Source: Sunxiuqinia rutila
GTDB lineage: Bacteria > Bacteroidota > Bacteroidia > Bacteroidales > Prolixibacteraceae
DNA length: 64,000 nt
Assembly (NCBI RefSeq): GCF_050589705.1
Contig: NZ_JBNGOT010000001.1
Coordinates: forward strand, 248,001-312,000
Direction: 5' to 3'
A program made the translations under genes and the position numbers. The notes under the pieces were generated by a model. It was not told where the DNA came from. It saw only the letters and a list, made by a program, of their open reading frames with translations, and searched no databases. Positions 52,391-62,100 of the stretch are shown one piece after another; the first letter of the stretch is position 1; every line of letters begins with the position of its first letter.

Positions 52391-52508
52391 AGAATTAAAT
52401 CGAGTTGACGGCAGGGCTGTAGCCTGCGGCTGATGGTTCTTTTAAAGGATTATTGATTTGGTAATATTGGACGAGCGGGCAGGCCTGTTTGAAGCAAGAA
52501 GAGCTTAA

Positions 52509-53282
52509 CTAAGCGAAAGGTTTTGTGTGTTTTAGCTTTCCGATTTTTTGGGAAACGGAGCCACGTTCGGTCAGGCGAACCAAGGCCAGAACGGCGTTGG
52601 CAATTAATCCGGGTTCGAGCACAACGCTTACTTTGTCGGCCACCTGTTGGTCGCGCTTCTGAAGGCAGGCTTCCAACTCATGGTCTGGTGTATGGAAAAA
52701 CAAACCGGCAAACTTCCAGGCTCCGTCGCGGGCCAGCTGCATGCTGAAGTCCACCAGGTAGTCGTCCACTTTCCCGGTCCATTTGAGAATCCATTTCAAG
52801 GCCGGCCAAACCTGAGAGAGGTCATCCTGCACTTCATGCACCAGCGAAGAGAGAATTTCATTGATCCGGTTGAAGTCATTGTGCAGCTTATTCAGCTCTT
52901 TCCCTCGTGATACTTGGGCAGCGGCAATGCCTAAGTCGAGGTTGATGTGGGCGTTCATGCCCATGAGCAGATGCTGCAAAACAATGGGCCAGTAGCTGGT
53001 TGATAAGTCAAAGGCTCTTTGCCAGGAGCGGGTTAGCGGAAGTCCGGCCCGGCTGGCTACCCAGGCATCGATGTACCGTTGGGCAAACAGGACATCGAGC
53101 ACCTCCATGCGGGGACCATCGTCAAAATAGTTGTTTTCAATTCCTTCTTTTACTTTGAGGGTGACCTTCTGGTATAAGGCTGCAAAGTATCCGGAAGGAT
53201 CGTTATTGTGTTCGCAGTGCTGGATAATCTGATCCAGGGTTTCAATGACCTCATCAATGGTTTTCAGTGGTTCGGCTGGCAT
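52509..53282 (-). CDS. DUF5995-like protein
   Basis: A 257-aa cytoplasmic, all-helical protein matching the pattern of the DUF5995 family: RPLTRSWQRAF-type core seen here as GLPLTRSWQRAFDLS, HLLMGMNAHINLDLGIA and NDFNRINEIL. The conserved HINLDLGIA stretch suggests a helical metal or ligand pocket, but no function is known. It lies between the acetate transporter and ilvA on the same strand, with a 170-bp gap downstream, so it is probably its own unit. Confidence 0.75.
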   Translation of the reverse strand: MPAEPLKTIDEVIETLDQIIQHCEHNNDPSGYFAALYQKVTLKVKEGIENNYFDDGPRMEVLDVLFAQRYIDAWVASRAGLPLTRSWQRAFDLSTSYWPIVLQHLLMGMNAHINLDLGIAAAQVSRGKELNKLHNDFNRINEILSSLVHEVQDDLSQVWPALKWILKWTGKVDDYLVDFSMQLARDGAWKFAGLFFHTPDHELEACLQKRDQQVADKVSVVLEPGLIANAVLALVRLTERGSVSQKIGKLKHTKPFA

Positions 53283-53384
53283 AAGAACAGGCGTTAGTTT
53301 ATTGCGTTGACTTATTTTACATCAAGCTAATCAACGGTTTGCCTGTGGATAAGGTTCAGATCCAGAGCTTCAAGTTTCAAATTC

Positions 53385-53582
53385 CAGATAAGAGCGAAGA
53401 CTTCCAGATATTAGATTTTAGACTCCAGACTTTTAACTATTTGAGCCACTAGCATTAGAATCAAGAGCCAGGAAACATAAGACAAACATCAACTTCCTTT
53501 GCCTTCGCCTGAGCCTTGTTTTTGTGCATAAGTACAGAACCGTCTTTCTCTTACCGCTTCTCTCTCTGCCCTCTGCCTTCTA
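53385..53582 (-). repeat. Extragenic repeat, copy C (inverted relative to copy B)
   Basis: Read on the minus strand it begins at the TAG stop of ilvA: TAG-AAGGCAGAGGGCAG, GGTAAGAGAAAGACGG, TTCTGTACTTATGCAC, AAAGGAAGTTGATGTTTG, TTTCCTGGCTCTTG, then AGTCT/ATCT heptamers. It fills most of the 297-bp gap between ilvA and the DUF5995-like gene. Confidence 0.85.
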
Positions 53583-54836
53583 TATCAAGTACTGAAACAA
53601 GTCGGGTTTGTCGTTCACATATTCATACACAAAGCCATTTTCCTTCATTCGGTTTAGCAGTCCTTCCACATCCTTGTGGTCCTGCACCTCGATGCCTACA
53701 AAAGCAGGCCCTCGTTCACGGCTGTTCTTTTTAGTGTATTCGAAGTGGGTAATGTCGTCGGTAGGGCCAAGTACGTTTTCTACAAAGTCGCGCAATGCGC
53801 CTGCCCGCTGCGGAAAACGAACGATGAAATAATGCTTCAATCCTTCGAACAAGAGGGAGCGTTCTTTAATTTCTTCGGTACGGGTAATGTCGTTGTTACT
53901 GCCCGAAACAATGCACACTACGTTTTTCCCCTTAATTTGATCGGCGTAATAGTCCAGCGCGGCAATGGAAAGGGCTCCGGCCGGCTCAATCACAATGGCA
54001 TCGCGGTTGTACAGTTCCAGAATCTTGGTGCAGATGCGGCCTTCCGGAACCAGTACGATGTCATCAATCACTTGCTGGCAGATGTCGAAAGTAACTTCGC
54101 CAACACGTTGCACGGCTGCGCCATCAACAAATTTGTCGATGTTTTCAAGGGTAACAACTTTGCCTTGTTTCAGCGATTCGGACATGGAAGGTGCTCCGGC
54201 AGGCTCAACCCCGATGATTTTGGTGCTGGGATGAACCTGTTTGAAATAGCTGCCTACACCGGCAATCAGTCCGCCGCCGCCAATGGGAACAAAAAGGTAG
54301 TCAATCTGCCGGGTTGAATCCTGCAGAATTTCAAGGGCTGTGGTGGCCTGCCCTTCAATAATCAAGGGGTCGTCAAAGGGGTGAATAAAGGTCTTTTTAT
54401 TTTCTGTGCAGTCTTTCCAGGCTTCCGTACTGGCATCGTCATAAGTGTCGCCAATCAAAACAATTTCCACGAACTCCCGTCCAAACATTTGCACCTGCTT
54501 AATTTTCTGTCTTGGCGTGGTGGTGGGCATGTAAATCTTCCCGTGAATCCCCAGCTTTTGGCACGAATATGCCACACCTTGCGCGTGGTTTCCGGCGCTG
54601 GCACATACTACGCCGTTCCTCAGCTCTTCCTGGCTCAAGCTTTTGATTTTGTTGTAGGCACCACGAATTTTGTAGGAGCGCACAATCTGCAGGTCTTCGC
54701 GTTTTAAAAACACGGAGGCTCCAAACTGCTCCGACAGGTTCATGTTTTCCATGAGGGGAGTGGACGATAAAATTTCGTTGAGGGTCAATTTGGCCCGGTT
54801 AACATTCTGGAGCGTCGGGAAATATTTTTTGGTCAT
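53580..54836 (-). CDS. ilvA: Threonine ammonia-lyase, biosynthetic
   Basis: Deaminates L-threonine to 2-oxobutanoate, the first step of isoleucine synthesis. A 418-aa protein with a fold-type-II PLP domain (Lys56 in IVRSYKIRGAYNKI, ASAGNHAQGVAY, VPIGGGGLIAGVG) and a C-terminal single ACT-like regulatory domain (about 325-418: HYFIVRFPQRAGALRDFVENVLG). This is the one-ACT short form. I start at MTKKYFPTLQ (54836), preceded by an A/G-rich tract; 26 further codons upstream are open but look non-conserved. A repeat element follows directly after its stop. Confidence 0.95.
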   Translation of the reverse strand: MTKKYFPTLQNVNRAKLTLNEILSSTPLMENMNLSEQFGASVFLKREDLQIVRSYKIRGAYNKIKSLSQEELRNGVVCASAGNHAQGVAYSCQKLGIHGKIYMPTTTPRQKIKQVQMFGREFVEIVLIGDTYDDASTEAWKDCTENKKTFIHPFDDPLIIEGQATTALEILQDSTRQIDYLFVPIGGGGLIAGVGSYFKQVHPSTKIIGVEPAGAPSMSESLKQGKVVTLENIDKFVDGAAVQRVGEVTFDICQQVIDDIVLVPEGRICTKILELYNRDAIVIEPAGALSIAALDYYADQIKGKNVVCIVSGSNNDITRTEEIKERSLLFEGLKHYFIVRFPQRAGALRDFVENVLGPTDDITHFEYTKKNSRERGPAFVGIEVQDHKDVEGLLNRMKENGFVYEYVNDKPDLFQYLI

Positions 54837-54900
54837 TTCTTCTCTTTTAGTTGAAAGCAACATTACGCAATAGTATCGATCTATTGAATAAATCGACCTA

Positions 54901-54908
54901 CAAAAATA
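54901..54908 (-). promoter_or_regulatory. Candidate -7 element for ilvA
   Basis: Minus-strand TATTTTTG matches TAnnTTTG, with TTTT 19 nt upstream in place of TTTG. It lies about 65 bp before the chosen ATG. Confidence 0.45.
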
Positions 54909-55042
54909 CGTCACTTTCGCACGTCTTAAAAACGATTGGCGAAATTTTGTTTCGAATTTAAAGTATTGTTCAGAGTGTCCTTCTTATCTGACTAACGGGG
55001 CGGATTTTGGCTCTGTTTAAATTCCGGAATTCGGTGGAACAA

Positions 55043-57040
55043 TTACTTCTCGACTTCGGGTGCAAAGCGTTCGTAAAAATCGGTTGAAAGAACCCGGAAC
55101 TCCGTACGTCGGTTCAGTCCTTTGGCAATTTCTTGTTGTTCCGGACTAAGTTGGTTGATGAATTCCTCGGTTAGCTCGTCGTTTCGTTTCAGAAAATCAT
55201 ATTGACGAGCCATGTTGCGTGTTACTTTCTTGGGCCAGGTTTCGCCGTAGCCTTTGGCCACCAGTCGTTCAGGATTAATGCCTTTTTGAATGAGGTAATC
55301 AACCACGGCTTGGGCACGTTTTTGCGACAAGTCGAAGTTGAACTCTTCGGAACCCACAAAGTCGGTGTGCGACATCAGCTCGATGGTAATGGTGGGATTC
55401 ATTTCCAAAATTGTTACCAAGCTGTCCAGGGCATTGACCGATTGGGGCAGTAGTTCCCAGCTTCCAAACTCGTAGTTGATGTTGTCAACTTTGATGGGCG
55501 CATCGGTAGGGGTGAGGTACAAGTTGACGCGGAAATCCTGGCTGTCTTCCAAACCAATGGTGGATTCGCGCCCTTTATCATTCAGGTAGCCGTCTTTAAA
55601 CGCTGCAAAAACGTATTCTGTTTCAGGGTTCAGTTTGAGTTGAAACTGCCCATTGTCAGCCCGCATTTTAAGGTTGGTGCCATCCGTTCCGATAATCCGG
55701 ATGCGGGCGCCATCCAACCGTTGATTGGTTTCTTTGTCATAAATTTCACCGGCAATACGAAAAACTTTAGGAGGCAAATAAAAGGAGTAAATATCATCGC
55801 TCCGCGAACCTTTCCGGTTTGAAGCAAACATCCCGCGGGTCTCTTCGCCTTCAATAAATGCCATGCCAAAATCATCACCCGTGGAGTTGATGGGCGACTT
55901 CAGGTTCTGGATGTGCCATTCGCCTTCCTCATTGCGGGTGGCTTTAAAAATGTCGAGTCCGCCCATGCCCATGTGGTAGTCTGAAGAAAAATAAAGCTCG
56001 CCATTGGAGCGGATGGTTGGGAAAACCTCATTTCCTGGCGTATTGATTTTAGGCCCCAGGTTCACCGGATTGGAAAAGGTGTTTCCGCTGGCTGTTGTCA
56101 TCCAGATGTCTTTGCCGCCATAGCCGCCGGGTTTGTCCGACACAAAATAAAGGGTGTCTCCATTGGCCGACAGCGAAGGATGAGCTGCAATCAGACTGTC
56201 ACCAACCAAGTCCAGCCTTATGGGCTCAGACCAATTGCCCCGTGACATTTTTACGCGGTAGAGTTCAGCCCCCAAGTCGGTTTGCTTGTCATAACGAGCC
56301 CGGGTGAAAATCATTTCGTCACCATTTTCCGACAGGGCAACGGCTCCTTCTTCATTGGGCGAGTTGATCATGCCCGATTCATCAACCAGAACCGGTGCTC
56401 CCCATCTTTGCCGTTGAATTTGGTATTCGGCCCGGAATATATCCGCAAAGTAACTTCCGGAGATGGCGCTTTGCCTTTTACCTACCGTATTTTCACGGGT
56501 AGAAGTCAGCAAAATTTCATTGTCGCGTCCGCCCACAAAAACAGGCGCATAGTCGCTGTATTTGGAATTGAGCTCGCGCACCGGATTAACCACATAGCGG
56601 GAGGGATTCTCCTCCCAGTCGCGGGTGTAACGACAGGCATCCAACCCATTGATTGCTTGCACATCGTTGGGGACGGAGTCGAGGTATTGCTGGTAGGCTT
56701 CAATGGCTTCATCGTATTTTTGAGTGGCCCGCAAACAGTCTGCATAATAAAGCAGGGCTTTGAAATCGGGGTGCTGGCGTCGGATGGCATTTTTGTACCA
56801 AATGGCTGCTTTCCCATATTCTCCCGTGGCGCGGAAGGCTTCAGCCATGTTGTAAGCCATGTCCATTTTATGCTGCAGGTTGTCATCCTTGCGGTAAGCT
56901 TTACGGTATTTTTCGGTGGCCCGGTAGTATTCTCCAATTTCAAAAGAAACTGTTCCTAAACGATAATGTTTTTGAGAGGAACAAGCGCCCAAAACAAACA
57001 GGGCTAAAAAGAGCATACTGATTAAATAGGTCCGCTTCAT
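55043..57040 (-). CDS. PorE-like T9SS lipoprotein: TPR, PD40 propeller, CRD and OmpA domains
   Basis: A 665-aa lipoprotein (lipobox VLGAC near residue 20). Domains in order: TPR-type helices (about 25-165, YYRATEKYRKAYRK, KAAIWYKNAIRR), a WD40/PD40 beta-propeller (about 170-430, with SANGDTLYFVSDKPGGYGGKDIW, FSSDYHMGMGGLDIF), a carboxypeptidase-regulatory-like domain (about 435-520, VFRIAGEIYDKETNQRLDGA) and a C-terminal OmpA peptidoglycan-binding domain (about 525-665, IELMSHTDFVGSEEFNFDLS, RAQAVVDYL, NRRTEF). This is the architecture of P. gingivalis PorE, which ties the T9SS to peptidoglycan. The start at MKRTYLISML (57040) is set by the signal peptide; longer frames upstream are not credible. 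Confidence 0.85.
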   Translation of the reverse strand: MKRTYLISMLFLALFVLGACSSQKHYRLGTVSFEIGEYYRATEKYRKAYRKDDNLQHKMDMAYNMAEAFRATGEYGKAAIWYKNAIRRQHPDFKALLYYADCLRATQKYDEAIEAYQQYLDSVPNDVQAINGLDACRYTRDWEENPSRYVVNPVRELNSKYSDYAPVFVGGRDNEILLTSTRENTVGKRQSAISGSYFADIFRAEYQIQRQRWGAPVLVDESGMINSPNEEGAVALSENGDEMIFTRARYDKQTDLGAELYRVKMSRGNWSEPIRLDLVGDSLIAAHPSLSANGDTLYFVSDKPGGYGGKDIWMTTASGNTFSNPVNLGPKINTPGNEVFPTIRSNGELYFSSDYHMGMGGLDIFKATRNEEGEWHIQNLKSPINSTGDDFGMAFIEGEETRGMFASNRKGSRSDDIYSFYLPPKVFRIAGEIYDKETNQRLDGARIRIIGTDGTNLKMRADNGQFQLKLNPETEYVFAAFKDGYLNDKGRESTIGLEDSQDFRVNLYLTPTDAPIKVDNINYEFGSWELLPQSVNALDSLVTILEMNPTITIELMSHTDFVGSEEFNFDLSQKRAQAVVDYLIQKGINPERLVAKGYGETWPKKVTRNMARQYDFLKRNDELTEEFINQLSPEQQEIAKGLNRRTEFRVLSTDFYERFAPEVEK

Positions 57041-57176
57041 GAAACAAGGCTGATTAAGGCAATAAAAGTAACCAAATTTGTTCGTTATGGAAAAACGTAA
57101 AATGAAAAGATAAAGTATATGCATTTCTGTATTCATAAATATTTTAGTTCTTTTATGGGGTGTTTTGTCATCAAAT

Positions 57177-57818
57177 ATGCAAATGAGCGTGGACACAAAC
57201 CAAATGATAATTGCCTGGAAACAGATGAAATCCGGAGATCATGCTGCTTTGGCGCTACTTTTCGATCATTTTTATTCGGATTTATATCACTATGGGCTGA
57301 AGATTGTTAATGAGCCAGACCTGGTCAAAGATTCGGTACAGGATGTTTTTCTTCGGATTTGGGAGAGACGAACAACTCTGGGTGATGTGAAAAACACGAA
57401 GGCTTACCTCCTTTCTTCGGTAAGACGAAGACTTCTTGAAAACAAAGCAATCAATTGGGCAATTACCTCCCGGAATCCTGAAGATAGTGATTCGCAAGCT
57501 TTTTCTTTCTCATCAGCCGAGTTTATTGAAGTTGAAGAAACTTCCAGGCAATTGCGTAGTTTGTTAGTCCAGTCCATTAATAGTCTGCCTGACCGCCAAC
57601 GAGAATTAATTTTCCTGCGTTTTTATTTCAACCTGTCTTATGCCGAAATTGCCCGGATCATGGATGTCAAGGAACAGACCATTAAAAATATGATGCAACG
57701 GGCCATTGCGAATCTTCGAACTAAAATTGACTCTCAACTCTGGGAGGGTATCGATTATAGGGATGAGCTATTGATGGCGCTTCTATTATTATTTCAAAAA
57801 AAGATTGATTTGGGGTAG
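57177..57818 (+). CDS. ECF-type RNA polymerase sigma factor
   Basis: About 214 aa with sigma region 2 (LFDHFYSDLYHYGLKIV, DLVKDSVQDVFLRIWERR) and region 4 (SINSLPDRQRELIFLRFYFN, LSYAEIARIMDVKEQTIKNMMQRAI). This is the Bacteroidota family encoded next to fecR and susC. In that arrangement, ligand bound at the outer membrane signals via the SusC STN domain and FecR to release the sigma factor. ATG 57177 or 57183 are both possible starts; the TTG at 57165 is less likely. It is divergent from the PorE-like gene. Confidence 0.92.
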   Translation: MQMSVDTNQMIIAWKQMKSGDHAALALLFDHFYSDLYHYGLKIVNEPDLVKDSVQDVFLRIWERRTTLGDVKNTKAYLLSSVRRRLLENKAINWAITSRNPEDSDSQAFSFSSAEFIEVEETSRQLRSLLVQSINSLPDRQRELIFLRFYFNLSYAEIARIMDVKEQTIKNMMQRAIANLRTKIDSQLWEGIDYRDELLMALLLLFQKKIDLG

Positions 57819-57872
57819 TACCTTTTTGCTTTTTTGCCCTCTACCTATTAAAACGGCAAGAAAGATAAACTC

Positions 57873-58976
57873 ATGGAGGTACACGATAAATTAACAAACT
57901 TACTTGCAGATGAGGCTTTTCAGACTGAAATCCGAAATTTTGACGACTACAATGCCGAAAAGCAAAAAAGAATACAGGGACAGTATGAACTTTCTGAAGA
58001 GGAGTTGGCTTATGCCAGAAAGTTTATTGCCGGATTGGTATTTATTCCAGTAGCGCTTGCTGCGGAAGAACGGAAGCAGGCCTCAAAACGGCTGATGAGC
58101 AGGCTTGCTGCTACACCTGATTCAGCCGAGCATAGACTTCGATCAAGAAGTATGATGCAGTGGGTTTCTCATATCGCAGCTATTTTGTCTATTCCCTTAC
58201 TTTTAACAACCATTTATTTTTATTACCAGGCATCCACAGGTACCCCTAACCTTAATTCGTTGACGGCTAGCCAGAAGACCTTTAATACCTTTCGGGCTCC
58301 CCTTGGAGCCAAAACACAAGTTGTTTTACCCGATGGCTCCCTAGTTTGGCTCAATTCGGGAAGCAGTCTTTCCTTTCCATCGGTTTTTACTGGCTCTACC
58401 CGCGAGGTGAAACTCAAAGGCGAAGCTTATTTTGAAGTTACGAAGAATGAGAGCATGCCCATGCAGGTTTCGACCAACCAGTTGACTGTAAAAGTGTATG
58501 GGACTACTTTTAATGTGAACGGCTTTGCAGATAACGGGAAAGTGGAAACCACCCTGGTGGAAGGCAAAGTAACACTGATCCTCAAAGCAAGTCACAAAGA
58601 GTATTTGCTCGAACCGGGCTATTCGGCTTCCTACGACATCAGAAGCCAGGAAATACGTGCCTCTGAAGTAGACGAGATGGATGTGTTTACCGGGTGGAAA
58701 GACGGTAAAATGCTGTTCCAGAATGAACCATTTGCTGGGATTGTCAACAAGCTGGAGCGCTGGTACAATGTCGATATCGAAATGACTGATCCCTCGCTGG
58801 GGAACTATACATTATATGCCACTTTCATTGACGAAAATATTGAGCAGGTATTGGACATCTTTGCCAGCTCGATCCCGATAACGATCAACTATATTAAGCG
58901 TGAAAAACAGCCTGACGGAAGTTATTCAAAACGAAAAATTGTGATCAGTCGGGATGTGAATAAAGTCACATACTAA
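57873..58976 (+). CDS. FecR family anti-sigma factor
   Basis: A 367-aa inner-membrane regulator. The cytoplasmic N-terminal part (1-about 95) holds sigma; one transmembrane helix follows (about 98-118, HIAAILSIPLLLTTIYFYYQ). The periplasmic FecR domain (about 140-290) shows FRAPLGAKTQVVLPDGSLVWL, LNSGSSLSFPSVF, VKLKGEAYFEVTKNE, and FNVNGFADNGKVETTLVEGKV. The C-terminal domain (DUF4974-like, about 285-367, NEPFAGIVNKLERWYNVDIE) interacts with SusC STN domains. It follows the sigma gene by 54 bp and precedes susC. Confidence 0.93.
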   Translation: MEVHDKLTNLLADEAFQTEIRNFDDYNAEKQKRIQGQYELSEEELAYARKFIAGLVFIPVALAAEERKQASKRLMSRLAATPDSAEHRLRSRSMMQWVSHIAAILSIPLLLTTIYFYYQASTGTPNLNSLTASQKTFNTFRAPLGAKTQVVLPDGSLVWLNSGSSLSFPSVFTGSTREVKLKGEAYFEVTKNESMPMQVSTNQLTVKVYGTTFNVNGFADNGKVETTLVEGKVTLILKASHKEYLLEPGYSASYDIRSQEIRASEVDEMDVFTGWKDGKMLFQNEPFAGIVNKLERWYNVDIEMTDPSLGNYTLYATFIDENIEQVLDIFASSIPITINYIKREKQPDGSYSKRKIVISRDVNKVTY

Positions 58977-59054
58977 GACCGAAAATGTTTATTGACTTGA
59001 AATAATAATAAAAATAGAATATATGATACAAACTCAAACATGAAGCGAAAAAAG

Positions 59055-59084
59055 AACAGGAAAGAGCGGCAACTCTTTCCTGTT
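59055..59084 (+). terminator. Hairpin in the fecR-susC gap
   Basis: AACAGGAAAGAG, loop CGGCAA, CTCTTTCCTGTT: a perfect 12-bp stem followed by TTAAAG. The U-run is short. It could end the sigma/anti-sigma transcript or act as a susC leader or attenuator element, 55 bp before the ATG. Confidence 0.6.
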
Positions 59085-59139
59085 TTAAAGTTTGAAAAAA
59101 TCAACGATTTATTAAGTACTAACAAATCAAACCAAAAGT

Positions 59140-62100
59140 ATGAAAAAAAACAGAGGGTTCTATGCCTGTAGCTATCTAAAAGCCAGGCATCCCCGAAAAA
59201 TTGTATTGAAAATGAAGTTTACGATTTTGTTTATAATGTTGGGAGTAATCCAATCATTTGGGCTCCAGGTTCATTCCCAAAACGCAAAATTCTCACTGGA
59301 TCTTCGGAATGTTAGGGTAGTTGATGCTTTAGTTCAGATAGAGGATCAAAGTGAATACTATTTCGTGTATAATAAAGATGCGATTGATTTGGATCGGAAA
59401 GTAGAGGTTAAAGTTAGAAATAGTAGTATTAACGATGTGTTATCCCTTCTTTTTGAAGACACCAATGTGAGTTATCGAATTTCAGAGAGACACATCATTT
59501 TGTCGACTTTGCAACTGACACAAAATAATAGGGTTATAACCGGTAAAGTAACAGACGAAGATGGGGGAGCACTGCCTGGAGTGACGATTGCTGTTGCCGG
59601 GACATCTAAAGGGACTGTTTCTAATGTTGATGGGAAATACGAACTGACTGTCGACTCGGAGTCAGCTGTTCTGATATTTTCTTTCATAGGAATGAAGACT
59701 CAGGAGGTAAAAGTTGGGCGCCAAACTACGATTAATGTAATGATGGAAGAAGAAAGTATTGGCGTGGAAGAAGTGGTTGCCATTGGCTATCAATCGGTAC
59801 ATAAAAGAGATCTGACAGCATCGGTTACAAGTGTTCGTAGTGAAGATTTGGAGAATATTCCTGTAACGAATGTTAGTGCCTTGCTTGCAACTCAGACAAC
59901 CGGAATACAGAATGTGACACTTAGTGGAGCTCCCGGAGCCAGAGGGGCATTAACAATTCGCGGTAATACAAGTATTTCGGGCGATTTGAATGCGAATACT
60001 GCTTTTAGTAATCCGCTTTACGTTGTAGATGGGGTGCAGACCTCATTGGAAGACCTTGCCGGTTATAATGTTTCTAATACGGACTTCTTAGCATCCTTAA
60101 ACCCAGCGGATATTGAAAGTATTGATATTTTGAAGGATGCCTCAGCAGCAGCAATTTATGGTTCCAGAGGGGCAAATGGCGTAATTATTATTAATACCAA
60201 AAAAGGAAAAGCGTTAGCTAAGCCTGAATTTACTTTTACTGCAAATTATGGATTTCAGCCTAAACCTGATCGAGTTGCAATGCTTATTGGGGCAGCTGAA
60301 AGACAAGCCAAAATGGATATGGTTCAAAAATGGTGGACAACTGGCGAGCAAATGTCAGATAATTTACCAATTATGCTGTCAGACAGCTTGAACTATGCTT
60401 TTAACAATAATTTGGATTATCAAAGTCTGTTCTATCAAACAGGTATTAAGCAGCAGTATAATGTGAGCATGAGAGGAGGATCTGAAGAGGCAAACTACAG
60501 GATTTCCCTCGGTTATGATGATAATAAGGGGGTCGTAAGAGCGACTGGCTTTGATCGATATACATTATCGGCCAATATCAATAGCAAGGTAGGTAAGCGT
60601 TTTAATAATCAGTTAAATACACGAATAGTATTTACTGATCAGCAAACAGGACAAGGGAACCCTTGGCTGGATGACAAAAGTTCTAACCCGGCCCTGCCAG
60701 TTAATCCTAATTCATTGAACTCTTCGCTGTTTTACGTAACGGATGAAAAGATAGCATCATTACAGGGTGAATTGGAAGAGAAGTTAAATACTGATCAATC
60801 AATTACTACGACAGTTTCAAATTTTGCAACTTTGGATCTTTTTAAAGGTCTTACTTTAAACTCGCAACAGACCTTTGTTTATGACAGTAATAAGAAGAAT
60901 TTTTATGAACCGTCAACAACAAGAACCGAAGGAGATGGATTTGCCAGTTATTCTCTTTTCACCCGTAAGAATCTTTCTTCAGATGTCTATTTGAGCTACT
61001 ATAGAGATACTGAATTGCATCAGTTCACCGGTATTTTAGGGCAAAAGGTTGATTACAACCGTTATGAAGATATGGGGCTGAATGCCATTGGTTTTGGTAG
61101 TGATGCCATCCAGGTAATTAATGACCGGTATACCCAAGAAGAAGTTGGAGGTTTTACTTCATTGTCATCCAATGCAATGATCTCTTACTTTGGACGGGTA
61201 AGTTATAAGTTTAAAAAGAGATACATTGTTGGAGCGAGCTACAGTATAGATGGATCTTCCCGATTTGGAGTTGATGTGCGTTGGGCGCATTTCCCTTCCT
61301 TTTCAGCGGCTTGGGTGGTTTCTGATGAGCCTTGGTTTGCCTTGGTGAAAGAAAGCTTTGTCGATTTTGCAAAGGTTAAATTTAGTTGGGGGATTAACGG
61401 GAAACAGTTTCCCGAAAATTACTTGAGGTTTGGTAGCTATCAACTTGGGTATAGTGGAACTTATTTTGGGGCCAATCAGATGAACCCTTCCTCTTATGCC
61501 GGAGTAACTGGAGTTGTTCCGAATTATAATAGCATTGGAAATAATAAATTATCATGGGAAAATTCACGCCAATGGAACCTGGGGTTTGAGTTGGATATGT
61601 TTAAGCAACGGTTAAGCGTAACATTTGATGCCTACAATAAATTGACTGACAAACTATTCTTTGATGTCCGGTTCCCAGCCTACTCCGGTTACAATAAAGC
61701 AAAAGCAAATGTTGCAGGTATTCTTAATTACGGTTGGGAGTCAATGGTTCGCTGGCATGTCTTTCCCCGGAATAATGACTTGCGTTTAGAACTTAGCTCA
61801 GGCTTATCTCAGAATAAGAATTTCATCAGTAAATTGCCGAGCGGAAACAGAGATTATATTGGAGACGACTATGGCTATGTAGTCGGATTGCCGGTTAACT
61901 TATATAAAATGTTTCTGAATGATTATATTATTGATGATTTATCTCAGTTACCGGTAAATCCTTACACAGGAGAGCCTTTGGCCGGAAAAGGTGCATGGGC
62001 TGCAATTCGTCCGGGATTTCCAATATGGAAAGATTTAAATGGGGATTATATTCTCAATGAGGATCATGATTTGAAGTTAGCGCCTGACTACTCACCTGTT

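Noticed and set aside
52410..52430. Small hairpin near GCAGG/CCTGC upstream of the acetate transporter
   Set aside because: Only a 5-bp stem with a bulge and tiny loop; not convincing as a riboswitch or terminator.
54837..54914. N-terminal extension of ilvA
   Set aside because: The 26 extra residues are not part of the family; the downstream ATG has a better upstream A/G-rich tract and the normal start MTKKYFPTLQ.
57041..57196. N-terminal extension of the PorE-like protein
   Set aside because: It would place 52 residues in front of a complete lipoprotein signal peptide.
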